A stretch of 64,000 nucleotides of DNA from Sclerotinia nivalis (lineage: Eukaryota; Ascomycota; Leotiomycetes; Helotiales; Sclerotiniaceae). The DNA lies in assembly GCA_029531795.1 (NCBI GenBank), contig JAPEIS010000002.1, forward strand, positions 2,666,001 to 2,730,000. Direction: 5' to 3'. Under the pieces are notes generated by a model. The model made no database searches and was not told the DNA's origin. It saw only the letters and a program-made list of their open reading frames with translations. Both the position numbers and the translations under genes were made by a program. Positions 37,233 through 48,807 of the stretch are shown one piece after another; position 1 is the stretch's first letter, and each line of letters starts with the position of its first letter.

Positions 37233-39254
37233 ATGTCGAGACACGGTGCACCGTCACGAGTGACGGAATATGATGAGCGTGATACTTATTATCGAGGAGC
37301 AGCCCCTCCTCCAGCTCAAGTTCGAGTAAGAGAGCGTGATCATGAAGAGACTATTGACTTCAGTACCAGAAGAGGTCCAGAAAGACCTCGAAGACGTTCA
37401 TTGGATTTCTTAGCAGATGATTATGCACGATCAGAACCAGGCCAAATGGTTGTAAGAGAACGGGAGACGGAAACATTTAATGACAGACCACTTGTGCGAA
37501 GACCACGATCACCTTCTCCTCCACGTTTTCGTGAGAGAATCGTAAGAAGTGAAGTTGGAAGACGAGAGCCTTCTCCACCAGCCGAGAGAGTCCGAACCCG
37601 AATTGTTGAGAGAGAAAAGGAAACTCAAAGATCTCCATCACCCCCACCACAACTTCGCGCCCGAGTGATAGAGACAAGGCAAAGGTTTAGGGAACGATCA
37701 CCATCACCACCAGCACCCTCTCCAGTTCGCATTCGTGAGAGAGTCATTGAGCGAGAGCGAGAAAGAGAAAGAGAAAGATCACCTTCCCCACCACCGCCAC
37801 AAGTGGAGAGAATTCATACCCGAATTGTTGAAAGAGAGAGAGAAAGAGAACCATCTCCAACCCCATCTCCCCCACCTACCCCACCACCTGAGATTATTCG
37901 AGCACCACCCATTCACCGAGAAATCATTACACATCATCGCCACATTGATCATGGTAAGTCTGCCTTTAATTTCTCACCATAATTATAAGTCAATCAAATA
38001 CTAATTAATAAATAAGGTTTCGAAAGAGCTCCCGCACCAAGCCCACCCCCACCTCCTCGTCGTGCTCACACCCCCGCACCACCAAAAACCGAGAAGACCG
38101 AAATTGACATTTATCGTTCCGGCAACAGTACCGAAGTTGATATTACGAAAACAAAAACTACTAGTCGCGAACAGGCTAAATCACCTCCCCCACGAAGAGA
38201 ATATTATGATGATTCCGTATTATTCGAACAAGAGCGTGATAAGTTACGTGTTCGAGATACTCGCATAGATCTTAGCAGAAGAAGAAGTTTGAGTGCTCGT
38301 CCTGAGAAGGAGAAGTTCAATCTCGACATTCGAGATGAAGATGAAGCCGATCTCTACGCTCGTAAAGTTCAAGAAAGAGCCGTTATTGGTGAAGCATTTA
38401 ATGGTGCCACAAAAGATTGGACAATCGTTGATGTTCCTCCTGGAACTGAGAGAATCCAACTAGAAGGTGTTGGAGGTGCAAGTCAAGAAATCACTTGGCA
38501 GAGATACAATGGTGTACGACGAAGCAAGTTCAATCCTGAGCGTGAACGCAAGGCAGATGAAGCCGAACGTATCGAGAAAAAAATCGAGTTCCGCGAACGT
38601 GAGAGAGAGGGTCCTGATCGCACTACTGAGCGTATCGAGATCCGTGAGCGTCAAAGTGGTGCCCCTTCACCACGAGAATCTTCAACCACCGTTGATATCG
38701 AAATCTCAAGCAACCGTAAACCACGAGGCCATGCTAGTGGACCAACATACGAGAGAGAAAGAGAATATGAACGTATCGAAGAAAGCTCTGATCGTCAAGT
38801 TGGCTTCCCATTACCTCGTGGTCCACCAAAGAACAGAATGGGTGATTTATGGACTGAAATCACCAAGGACTTGGTAGCTAAAGAAGCTATCGAGGAACTT
38901 GGTTATGATTATGAAGAAACAGAATTCTTCTACTACATTCTCCAATATCTCCGATACGTAAGTTCCCTCCCTTTGTTCTTACATTCCTTGAAAAATATAC
39001 TAACAACCTTATAGCAAGATGTCGAAGAACTCGTCGCCCTTTCGGAAACCGTCCGTCGCGAACGTCAAGATCGTATCCGTGAAATCGAACGTGAACGTGT
39101 TCGTATTGAACGTCGTGAGAAAGATCGCGATGATTGGGAGCGTGCAGAGAGAAGAAGAGAGAGAGACAGCGGATATGACGACGAGCGAATCATCGAAAGA
39201 GAAATCATCTGGGATGATTCCAGAAGACGTGAACGACCTAGCAGACGTTGGTAA
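37233..39254 (+). CDS. Charged RE/SP-rich protein, DUF8035-like
   Basis: Three exons, 37233-37953, 38017-38957 and 39015-39254, giving 633 aa. The first 250 residues are low complexity: Arg/Glu runs (RERERERER) alternate with SPSPPP blocks, each ending with RIVERE/RVIERE-type segments. After the first intron come more Pro-rich sequence, then a conserved-looking region (~330-560). That region has DIRDEDEADLYARKVQERA, WTIVDVPPGTERI and EITWQRYNGVRRSKF, and near the end DLWTEITKDLVAKEAIEEL and FFYYILQYLRY. A basic/acidic helical tail follows. I recall this arrangement from fungal proteins annotated with DUF8035; the function is unknown. The composition suggests a disordered, probably nuclear protein. 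A GTTGGT donor at 39247 could alternatively join to downstream open sequence (39293-39612). Confidence 0.8.
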
Positions 39255-40083
39255 TTCTTTTCCTATTTCTAGGATCAAATTATCAATTTAAGCTGGTCGA
39301 GGAGCCGAAGATGCTCGTAGAGCAGTTGCAGGCGAAGAAAGAGGAAAGAGCAAGGAGGAAAGGAATCCTCTGATCTACTTACTCTACGAAATTGATGAAA
39401 TGAGTCAACGAAACGAACGACAAACAGAAAGACAAAATACGACGTTACGGCTGCTAAATAGTGACCTTGCACTTACTTTTGCACAAGCATCATCCATCTC
39501 ATATAGCGCTGTTATCTTTCATTTCTTCATATTTTTCATTTATTTCGAAATTTTGGTTCGAATCTCTTTGATTGGTTTTTTCGAGGGGCTTCGAAGTTTC
39601 TGTTCTGGGTGATTTTGTTATCTTACCTATCTACCTTTCGATTCATATTCATATTTACATTCATCCACATATTCATTACCTCTCTTCCGAGCCGTCAACT
39701 CGTGAGGAAGGTATATGTTTATGTTTAAATGTCTATGTCTATGTTTATGAACTACCAGATAGATAGATAATATAAGAAAACATCGCCGGAGGGACGAAGA
39801 AAATGGATGGATGGGATCAGTTATTTTATTCATATGTTTTTTCCTTTTTCCTTTTTCCTTCTTTTATTTTTTTATGATTTTTCGTCATTTTCCTTTGGTT
39901 GCGTTTGCCTGTTTTCTCACTGGATTGTATTGCTCTTTTTTATGTATGTTGGGGAGGAAGGGAGGAGGGAGGAAGGAAGGGAAGGAGGGAGGTGATTTGA
40001 ATTGGATGATTTGAAAGGGAGAGGAGAGAAGAGGAATGGTATACTAGGTATTTTAACGAAATTGATTATGAAGTTGAAAAATA

Positions 40084-40132
40084 TGATTTGATTTGATTTG
40101 ATTTGATTTGATTTGATTTGATTTGATTTGAT
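40084..40132. repeat. (TTGAT)n pentanucleotide array
   Basis: About nine perfect copies of TTGAT/GATTT, a simple microsatellite in the convergent 3' region. Confidence 0.9.
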
Positions 40133-40458
40133 CGATACACTTTGTTTGATGCTCTAACTTTTACTTTTGTAAATACTAGATGAGAATTGATTGATTAATA
40201 CTGTATTAATGAAATATAGATAGAATAGATATCTAAATGAATAAACCAGTAAATAAATGATATTCATCTCCCTGTAGCAATACAATGAAATATAATGCTC
40301 AAATCAAATCATATTATATTTATTTATTCATTCATCCTTTATTAAAGATACTATGTATAAAAGTGGAACTTATACTCTATTATTCTTCCTGTTTACTTCT
40401 CTTCTCTTTCCTTTGCTTTTCTTTCCTTTTCTTTGCTTTGCTTTGCTAATCCTGTTTT

Positions 40459-40520
40459 ATTTATTTTATTTTATTTTATTTTATTTTATTTTATTTGCCC
40501 ATCATCATCATCATCATCAC
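40459..40520. repeat. (TTTTA)n followed by (CAT)n
   Basis: Seven or so copies of TTTTA are followed within 10 bp by six CAT triplets. Both are pure microsatellites. Confidence 0.9.
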
Positions 40521-40796
40521 TATTTCCTCTATACCCAATAATAGTAATACTTAGATAATAGCAGTACTAAAACTCAAAAATCTTCCCTCATTCCCTTATC
40601 CCCTTTCCTTTTCCTTTTCCTTTTTCCTTTTCTCTTCTCTCCCCTCTTTTACTCCTCCACACACATCCCTCAAAATTTTACCCATCACCCACATCCCCCC
40701 GCCACTCCAAGAATTCACCTATCCCCTCATCTCACCTCCCATTCCTTCCCATCCCATCACATCAACCACCCCTCCACCCCCCTCAAAACCCCAAAC

Positions 40797-42547
40797 CTAA
40801 AACTTCGGAATAAACATCGGAGTATTCTTCTTCCACTCCTGATAATCTTTTCGATGTCCGTATTTCTTATCATACTATTTTTGTTCAAGTTTGACGGATT
40901 AGTTTAATTCTGTATACTCGAGTACTTTCATCCATGTTTTCATCCATATATAATATCCATTCCTCATCTCTAGGCAGGAGATTCTCGCGCTTGCAAGTTT
41001 GTAATTAGAGCTTCTTGTGGGATTGGGTATTGATGAAAAAACGCATCTGTCTGCCTGTGCCTTGCACATATAAGGTCTTCTCACTCATACTCACTCACTC
41101 CCACCTCTTCCCACAATCTTTACTATCGATCATATATGACGAACAAGAAAACAAGCAAACAGAAAAGAAATCAGGAAAACATACCTTCCCCTCACTCAAC
41201 GGCACCCCACTAACCTTCAACAACAAAAACGACACAAAAGCCGGACTAACCCCCGCAATCCCCACACCCAAAGCCCTTCCCCAGATTCCCCATCCACTCG
41301 TCCCCATCCCCAACTGTCCGACCCTCCCAACCAAAACCCCCGCACTAAGCACCGCAATCCCCGTCCACAACGTCGCTTCACCAAAATAATTCGGATGTCT
41401 GGATTTAGACCACAGACCCGAGGTGAGAAAATCCTCATCGTGTTCTTTTCTCTTTTTGGCGGCTGACCACGCGGATTTTTGTCGATCGGCTAGGATTTCA
41501 AAGGTGAGTCCGCCGGTGAAGAGGAGGAGTCCGAGGATATCGGTTAGCATTAGGGTGGGGAGGGTTGCTAGGAGAGGGTGGGGAAGAGCGTTTAAGGCGA
41601 TGACGGGGAGGCAGCAGAGGGATACCCAGGTTGCTTGGGCGGTGAATGCGGCGAGGAATCTGGGGGGTGATTTTTTGATTTCGTCGACTAGAAGTTTGGG
41701 GTTAGGTTGTTTGTTGGTTGTAGGATGGAGGGGGGTTAGGCGGGGGGGAGGTATGGGGAGGTATGGGGAGGGAGAGGATATGTGGGGGATGCGGGATGGA
41801 TTTGTGGATTTGTTCTTCGTCTTGGGACATCAACATGAGAATAAAAACTTACAACGAGAATCATGACCATCCCCCAATATCCTCATAAAAAGATAGCTAC
41901 CAACTATTTTCGTAACGTTAGTAATTATCTCGACATACCTATTACGCTCTCCTCTTCACCTCTTCAACCAGCCACTCAAGCGCGCTTATAACAAGAAAAG
42001 AAATAAAGAGTAAAGGGAAACATGAGAGAAGAAAAAAACATACGTCTCGTAGCCCATATACCCACCGCAGCACTAAGAACCACCTGTCTCCAATTCAAAG
42101 CATTGGGACCTCCATTTTTTGTAAATGCATCGAGGAGTTTAGGCCACTGATACGTTCAATTAGCAATTATCCATTATCTATTATCCACCCCCTCCCCCTC
42201 CCCATCCTCCTCACCACCCCACCCTTCTCCCTCCAACCCTCCCCATAAAACCCCTTCCCCCCAAACCAAAAACCAAACCACCAAAAAACCCCCAGAAAAA
42301 AAAAACTCACCTCAAACCCCCCCTTCACAACCCTCTCCCTCAAACCCGGCAAATACAAACTCAATCCCACAACACTCAAATAAGTCAAACTGCCACTTAA
42401 ATCATAGAAGCGTTCCGACTGGGCCAGGATACTGGGGATGGCGACCGCGGATTGGATGGCGAAGGCGGCGCCGATGGCGGGGACGAGGGTGCGGAGGAAG
42501 GGGGAGCGGAAGTTGGTTGCGTGGAGGAGCGTTTGTGTGAGGGTCAT
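40797..42547 (-). CDS. DUF1295 / steroid 5-alpha-reductase-like membrane protein
   Basis: Five exons: 42547-42311, 42146-42044, 41903-41853, 41687-41185 and 40874-40797, giving 323 aa with continuous frame. The DUF1295 signature GLWSKSRHPNYFGEATLW is present in exon 4, with hydrophobic segments before and after (for example LTDILGLLLFTGGLTFEILA and the GIAVLSAGVLVG region). The C-terminus has a short charged YDKKYGHRKDYQEWKKNTP tail characteristic of the family. Related enzymes reduce steroid or lipid double bonds with NADPH; the substrate here is unknown. It is likely an ER or other internal membrane protein. The last intron (310 nt) is unusually long for this window. Exons 1 and 4 begin strongly C-rich and end strongly G-rich, and intron 1 is extremely G-rich on the sense strand. 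Confidence 0.85.
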
Positions 42548-43498
42548 TTTTTTTTGGTGGTGTGATGTGGTGAGGTGTGAGGTGAGGTGAGGTGAGGTGA
42601 GAGTTGTATGTATATATATATGTAAATAAGTAGTTCGATAAGCTAGCTATTTACCCCTCTCAACCAAACTAGTAATTTAGAATAATATAGTGACGACATT
42701 GACTCCTTCCACAACTTGTTAACCTACTCCGTACTCAACTAACTAACTAGCCTCGGAATCCGGAATCGGGTCGGGAATTCCTTTGATTAATAATCCACTT
42801 ACTCCTAGAACTAGGTAGAAAATCCCCTGGCGATCGATTTTATTAGATATCTAGGTTGATAAAATAGTTCTCAAAAAGACATCAAGATGTAGGAGTTAAA
42901 CCAAAGACACTTCAAAACAAGTATATCATCAATTTTCAATTTTCAATCCTCAATCATCAATTGCTTATTCCCATCATCTATCTAATTCGTCTTCCTGCCT
43001 CGTTTTCCACCATTCCCTCTTGCATTCATTCATCCCCCCACCATTCCATGCATCCAAATCATATACACTCCAATCCATTCCATCCATACCCATTCATTCA
43101 ATCATCTATTTATTAATATTATGGTAATCCTACCCCATGCCACTTTGCTCTCGAATTGCCATCCACAACTTCTACCTCAAACCCCTTCCAGAAATTTATC
43201 TGTATCAAATCAATGCTCTTGTCTATACGCCATAACGAATGTTTTTCTATTCCCCGATACCATCAATTAGTGGAATCCATTCATTACCCACAAAAAATAT
43301 TCCTCATAAAAAACTCGTCATCTCAAGAACCGAATCATAGAAGAGAAGAAAAAGATGTATAAATGAATAAGGAAAAAAATGCAAAAAGGCCATGGCAATG
43401 GGTATCTTAACGATAGACCGCGCCAAGATAATAAACAGAAAAAAGAATCAGCCAAGAACGTAATGTACATGAGTAATCATAGAGTATCGTAAACTCAA
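42548..43498. other. Intergenic region between DUF1295 gene and LCB2
   Basis: 0.95 kb. It carries the promoter of the DUF1295 gene, starting with a GTGAG array (~42568-42602), and the 3' UTR of LCB2. A 68-codon plus-strand frame (43156-43362) has no recognisable content. Confidence 0.5.
42568..42602. repeat. (GGTGA)n array upstream of the DUF1295 start
   Basis: About six GGTGA/GTGAG copies lie 20-55 bp upstream of the DUF1295 ATG (as CTCAC on the sense strand). They may lie in the 5' UTR. Confidence 0.8.
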
Positions 43499-45538
43499 TC
43501 ATCGTAAAGGTTCCTTGACATCCGCAACACCATTTGCGATGACTTCTCTTAACGACCAGCGTGGAGGTTTGACAACTCCTTGAAGACCATTTGCCTTTTG
43601 CCATTCCTTTTCCATTTCAGGTGTAACACCATCAGGTAAATGCTCTGCTCCACCTGCTACACCAGTGGAGAATTTGAGTTGAAGAACATCTCCAACTTCG
43701 TCGCAAGCAGCCAAGATACGATCCATATCATCCTTGTTATGAGCTGCAGAAACGCAGAAACGGGCACGGGAGGAAATGAGTGGCGTGGCAGGATAACCGA
43801 CAATAACGACGGAAATCTTTCTTCGAAGCATCTCATGAGAGAAAGCAGGCATTTTAGCAGGATTGTACAAAACAATTGGGATAATTGGAGAATCGTCATG
43901 ACCGTACACGATGAAACCGAGACGTTTCAATCCTAATCGGAGATATCTTGAGTTAAATGCAATTCGCTGTAATCTCTCTTCACCCTGACCCGGGACAATT
44001 TCTCCAGAGATGATCTTCAAAGCGCTGAGGATTTGCGTCAAGACTGGTGGGGCAGGTGATTCACCATACATGGTTGCTGCGTTTGTTTGCCTTAATTTGT
44101 CGATGATATGTTTTTCTCCAGAGATATAGCCTCCGTTAGCACCAAAAGATTTAGTGAGAGTGCCCATGAGGATATCGATCTCGGCAGGATCAATTCCGAA
44201 GTAATCGCACACTCCACGACCGCGAGGACCCATAGCACCAATAGAATGAGCCTCATCAATGAACAGGTTGAACTTGTACTTCTTCTTAAGAGCCAAAACT
44301 CCTGGTAAATTGACCATCGTACCTTCCATGGAGTAAAGACCTTCAACTACAACCAAAATCTTCTTCCATGGTCGGTGAGTTCTAGGTTGACCTTGAGAAA
44401 TGACTTCCCGGAGTAACCTTTCCAAATCATTCATATCATTGTGCTTGAACGACATGATCATAGCTCTTGAAAGACGTGCACCGATACGAATAGAAGCATG
44501 ATTCAATTCATCGGAAATGATGAGCGAACCTTTTCCAACCAAGGCAGGGAAAGCAGTTGCGTTTGTAGCGAAACCCATTGAGAATACCATTGCTGCAGGC
44601 TTGCCAACAAATTTGGCAATTCTGTCTTCAACCTCCAATGCCAACTCGGAAGTACCGGCATCTGCTCGAGGACTTGCAGAGCTAACTCCGTACTTCTTAA
44701 TGGTCTCTTCCACTGCGTCTGCGCATGGTCCCTCCGACTGGGCGAATCCGAGATAGTTATAGGAACTCAAATTTAAGGTTTCTGTGTACGTGCCGGTAAA
44801 TTGATAGTTCTTGTTGAAGTCATCAGTCTTTCGATCGATGAGAGTGATGTATCTACCAGGAACGCCAGTAACTGGACGAGCGAAACAATCATCAATACGC
44901 AACTTCAATCTGCGTACATAGAAATTGTCGAAATCACTGTTAAGAGCGGCATAACCATCGGCAGCTGTGAGATGTCGGTAAGCTTCAGGCTTGAATCTTT
45001 TTCCAAAGAAATCTCGAACATGTCCAAATATGATCAAGACCAAATAACTGATGTATGTTGTGAGAAGGTAGTAGTATGGTGGCTCATCCTCAATTGGATC
45101 CTCAAGGACTCCATGGTGCTGGCTAACATATTTATGACTTGGGTGGTTCAATGGTCCAAATTGAGCATCTCTTTTTGCTTGTAATTTAGCTTCTGCGACA
45201 GAAGGTGGCTGGAAAAGAGTTGTGGGGGGTTCATCCATGTTCACCTCACCACCTTTTGCAGTTGAGAGAGAAATCGTTGGGAGAGATAGAGATGCTGGAC
45301 TGGGAGATGGATTGTCCAAAAGTCGCTGTTGTTGTGCGGCAACAGCAGAAAGAAGGGCGGCCTGGGCCGATTGTTGTTCCTTATTCTTCGGTGAAGATGT
45401 GAAGAAATTGGTCAATCTGTTACCCTTCGAGGTTGACGGCCTATGAGCGGTAGGTTTGTCGGATTGCGGTGTGATAACCGCAGGTGTTATAGAACTAGCA
45501 AACGGATTTCGAGGAAGTCTTTGAGGCATCGTGTTCAT
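43499..45538 (-). CDS. LCB2: Serine palmitoyltransferase subunit 2
   Basis: Single exon, 679 aa. With LCB1 it forms the ER enzyme that condenses serine and palmitoyl-CoA to 3-ketodihydrosphingosine, the first and committed step of sphingolipid synthesis. A long Ser/Pro/Gln-rich N-terminal extension (~1-150) precedes a membrane segment (YYYLLTTYISYLVLIIFGHV, ~155-174). The alpha-oxoamine synthase fold follows: NLSSYNYLGF at ~256-265, FSMGFATNATAF near 319-330, DEAHS at 428-432, and the PLP-binding lysine in GTLTKSFGANGG at ~463. The catalytic lysine is what separates LCB2 from LCB1, which lacks it. The C-terminus continues with the SARARFCVSAAHNKDD-type region. The first Met at 45538 is used; a second lies three codons in. 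Confidence 0.97.
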   Translation of the reverse strand: MNTMPQRLPRNPFASSITPAVITPQSDKPTAHRPSTSKGNRLTNFFTSSPKNKEQQSAQAALLSAVAAQQQRLLDNPSPSPASLSLPTISLSTAKGGEVNMDEPPTTLFQPPSVAEAKLQAKRDAQFGPLNHPSHKYVSQHHGVLEDPIEDEPPYYYLLTTYISYLVLIIFGHVRDFFGKRFKPEAYRHLTAADGYAALNSDFDNFYVRRLKLRIDDCFARPVTGVPGRYITLIDRKTDDFNKNYQFTGTYTETLNLSSYNYLGFAQSEGPCADAVEETIKKYGVSSASPRADAGTSELALEVEDRIAKFVGKPAAMVFSMGFATNATAFPALVGKGSLIISDELNHASIRIGARLSRAMIMSFKHNDMNDLERLLREVISQGQPRTHRPWKKILVVVEGLYSMEGTMVNLPGVLALKKKYKFNLFIDEAHSIGAMGPRGRGVCDYFGIDPAEIDILMGTLTKSFGANGGYISGEKHIIDKLRQTNAATMYGESPAPPVLTQILSALKIISGEIVPGQGEERLQRIAFNSRYLRLGLKRLGFIVYGHDDSPIIPIVLYNPAKMPAFSHEMLRRKISVVIVGYPATPLISSRARFCVSAAHNKDDMDRILAACDEVGDVLQLKFSTGVAGGAEHLPDGVTPEMEKEWQKANGLQGVVKPPRWSLREVIANGVADVKEPLR

Positions 45539-48500
45539 GAATCAAAAACCCTGCTCCGAGGAGATTAGGGTATATAGATCTTGGTGTCTGAAAGCGTGGG
45601 TTGAACGAAGGTTTGTATGCCGATGTTTTTCACAAAGAATTGGACCTTTGTTTATTGACTTGAGAGATGGACTCGAAAGGATTATGAAGGAATAGATATC
45701 GTAGATCAATAAGGGGTATTCGTAGTTTGTAGGCTATGACGAAGTTGGCTGGCAGATTAACTTGCGGCGGAGTTCTAGGATGCGCATTTAACATCAGTAA
45801 CGTGGACAATTTACAATGCAGGGAGATGATTTGTGGGGCGTAGGACTTGAGATATGTTTTGCAGGTAATGACAAGGTAGAACGATGAAAGAAGACAACGA
45901 AGACTTCGAAGTATTGCATCATGGACATTTGAGAGGGTTTCGTTGAAGTGTAAGATGAGGTATGAACTGGGCATCGATTTTCGAGGCAATCGAGGTTGAA
46001 TCGACAATTGAGGGAAATTGGGACAGAAAATAGAAGACATACCGAGGAAGAATTTTATGCTTGATGTTGTTGGTTTGGGAGTATTGGTATTTTTTGAATA
46101 TTAAATCGAGCTGAGTTTGTGAAATACTTCTGTTGATGTTTTGATGCTGATTTCTTTTGCAAGAAATAAAATTGAAGTGATTCTTCAAATAGTGAAATGG
46201 TGGTTAAGATGGGATTGAAATTAAGTTCGCGACGAAAAAGCAAAACCGCGTCTATTCATTCGTTCCTTCGTTCCTTATGTGAGAGGTTTGAGGAGGCTAA
46301 TCGGTCACCGCGGTGAAAGGTTCTCGTCACGGAAAGAGGCACGAGAGGTGGCTGGATCTGAAGCTATCGATGAAGAGGTTACACACCCAATTATAGTTTG
46401 AATGCTGGTCTCTTTTAGATTGATAGAAAATCAACCTAGCCACTCTATCTGTATCGTCTTATAATTATTATGATAGTAAGTGAGATTGACAATCGACAAA
46501 GCACACACCCTTTCGATAAGAAAAATGCCACCAAATTTGAGAGGATTAGGGATCACAATCGCAAGAGGGAAGAAGAGTAAATAAAGATGGGAAAATAAAG
46601 GAGAAGATATGGTTTTGAATAGGTACTTACCGTGTAGGGAACAACAAAAGTCGTTCTTTAGGTTACTCGAGGTAAATGAGCTTCAACATGGGTCAATCCA
46701 CTACCTAGTAATTATTAAGAATTTATGTATTATTACCTGGGTATTATTAAAGTTGTGGTAGCAAAAGAACCCAAAGAGACTCTTTTTGATCTTATTAATG
46801 AACGTTGATCAAAGCGGCGTTTTAATTGATCTAGCCTTTCACGAATAAGATTACTAGATACTTTCGGAGAGTGAATGGGTGATGAGCAACGAACGGATTT
46901 GAATCTTATTTACCTCTGAAGGATCGAATGCGATTTGTTAATCGTCCGGTGCATCCGTTGTTGATATTATGTTAACATTACTTGCCGCTTTACCTTTGTA
47001 TACTTTGCGATAATAAAGCCCGCTACTTACTGTGTACGGAGTATTTAATTTCCTTTTTCTTTTCTTTTCGCTTCTTTTCCGGGATTTGAATGGCTGGAAG
47101 CGTTACATAGCTTTGCATCATTGGTTCGGACAATCAAAAAAGTGGTTTATCTCCATCATTTTACGGATCCAACCGGCTTTTTCATTTTTTTCCTTACCTA
47201 CTCGGTAGATAAGTTATTACTTGTAGGGCTGTCAGAATTTAAAGATGCAACCAATGAGAAGCTTGACTTTTATACAAATTATGTAAGTTACCTGCTAGCC
47301 TAGGATCGCAGCTCTAATAATAAAATAACCCTCTTGTACAAACAGAACCCTTTCGCCGGGTGTGAAGAGAATGAAATCTTTGATTTTTATTATTCGAGGT
47401 ACTTCTCCCTTCTATCTGACTCGACTTTGGAATTATCGAATCAGTCGGAGCCAGCATAATGGCAGAATGTGAATTAGAATGAAGGAGAAGTCAAAAAAAC
47501 CTACCGGTATCGCCAGACCATCCTTTACCCCTGGCCTAACAACTAAACAACAACTAAACAACAACTAACCAACTTGTCGGCGGTGTGAGTCTTCCCTTCG
47601 CGCTCCCATGATCCCATCTGATCTTCTTTCACTGCCACGCAGCACACATACCTTGTTTCATACCGACTCTCCATGCAGGATACTAAAATAGAGTGTGTTT
47701 AAAAGTCGTCCGACCCCACGAGCATTCTGGAATCCGAACAAATTCGATCGTGAATCGTAAAAATGCGATTTTTACACTTTTTAACTCTTCATCATAAGAG
47801 ATCAGGTTATAATTCATCTCCTTTAAGCGTTGCAACTTGCCGGCATCGCCCTTGAGTAAATCTTGCTTGAAAGAACACCAGTCTGGATCCTTTTTAAAAA
47901 GAAGAATTTCCAAGACGTTAGGTTCCTTACGCCGGCTTCAGTAGTTTTACTAATTCAAGGAGGACCCCTCTACCGAGAAACGGTGTATTACAAGCTGTTG
48001 CTATTAGATATTAACTACCCAATACAAAATCTACTCAATCATATGGATAGAAAGTGTAAGCAAGATGCATGTTGATAGCATGAATAAAAGTTCCTGAGCT
48101 TAAATTTGATGGGTCACGTATATAGCTTTCGATTAAGCGTATTCTTAGAAGATCTAGAAATCGAACATCATATAAGTTCATCGATGGATACCATTTTGAG
48201 ATGCGGGAGCGGATGGTTCAAGTTCCCTTTTCTTTTCCGCTGCTGCCGGTGATGAATGGGTACTAGGTAGTAGTAGTAGGTACTAAGGTCGTGCTCTCAC
48301 TTTGTTAGCTGTTTTCCTAAATTGGGCATCAATCATGATCAACATATAAATTTAAAGCCTGGATCATAAAATATGAAGGTTGCTGTGAAAGTCCGCAATC
48401 CGGACCTCAATCACATGAATCACATCAATCATTTAATGGCCTGAGGATAACCCGCAACAATCCGCTCGGAACTTTTCCGCATCTTGATTGGTGGAGAAAG

Positions 48501-48807
48501 CTGAAATGCACAATACCTATGTAAATAGTCTCATATCATGATATACACCAGAAATCTTCGATACTTTTAAGAAATTTCTGCAGACATTGGTCAAAGTTAT
48601 ACCAATTGATTTCATAGAACTATTTTCACATTCACTTCCACAGCCAGTGTAGTATTAAAACCACCGGACTTCCGGTTGAAACCCCCACATCCGAGGCCAT
48701 TTCCATTCTCAAGACACCTATCGCAAAATTTTGCTGAAAATCGCTTCCCCTTTCTTCACTTATCCCAATCTACCCATTCATTCTAAACTACACTATTCAT
48801 TTCCAAG
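45539..48807. other. 3.3-kb divergent intergenic region, LCB2 / acetoacetyl-CoA synthetase
   Basis: No supported gene. Minus-strand frames at 45630-46243 (62-136 codons) are staggered in different frames upstream of LCB2 and probably reflect its 5' leader. A 76-codon minus frame at 47683-47913 is protein-like but unrecognised. The region immediately upstream of 48808 is CT-rich, as expected of a fungal leader. Confidence 0.5.

Larger units (their letters stand above)
39255..40796. other. Convergent intergenic region rich in simple repeats
   Basis: 1.5 kb between converging genes. The first ~350 bp includes an open frame (39293-39612) of unclear meaning. The rest is simple sequence: GGAAGGGAGG (39950-39992), (TTGAT)n, (TTTTA)n, CATCAT, and a C-rich stretch at 40650-40800 that is the 3' flank of the DUF1295 gene. 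Confidence 0.55.

Noticed and set aside
41423..41866. Plus-strand ORF of 147 codons
   Set aside because: Antisense to exon 4 of the DUF1295 gene; that exon carries the family motif and good splice sites.
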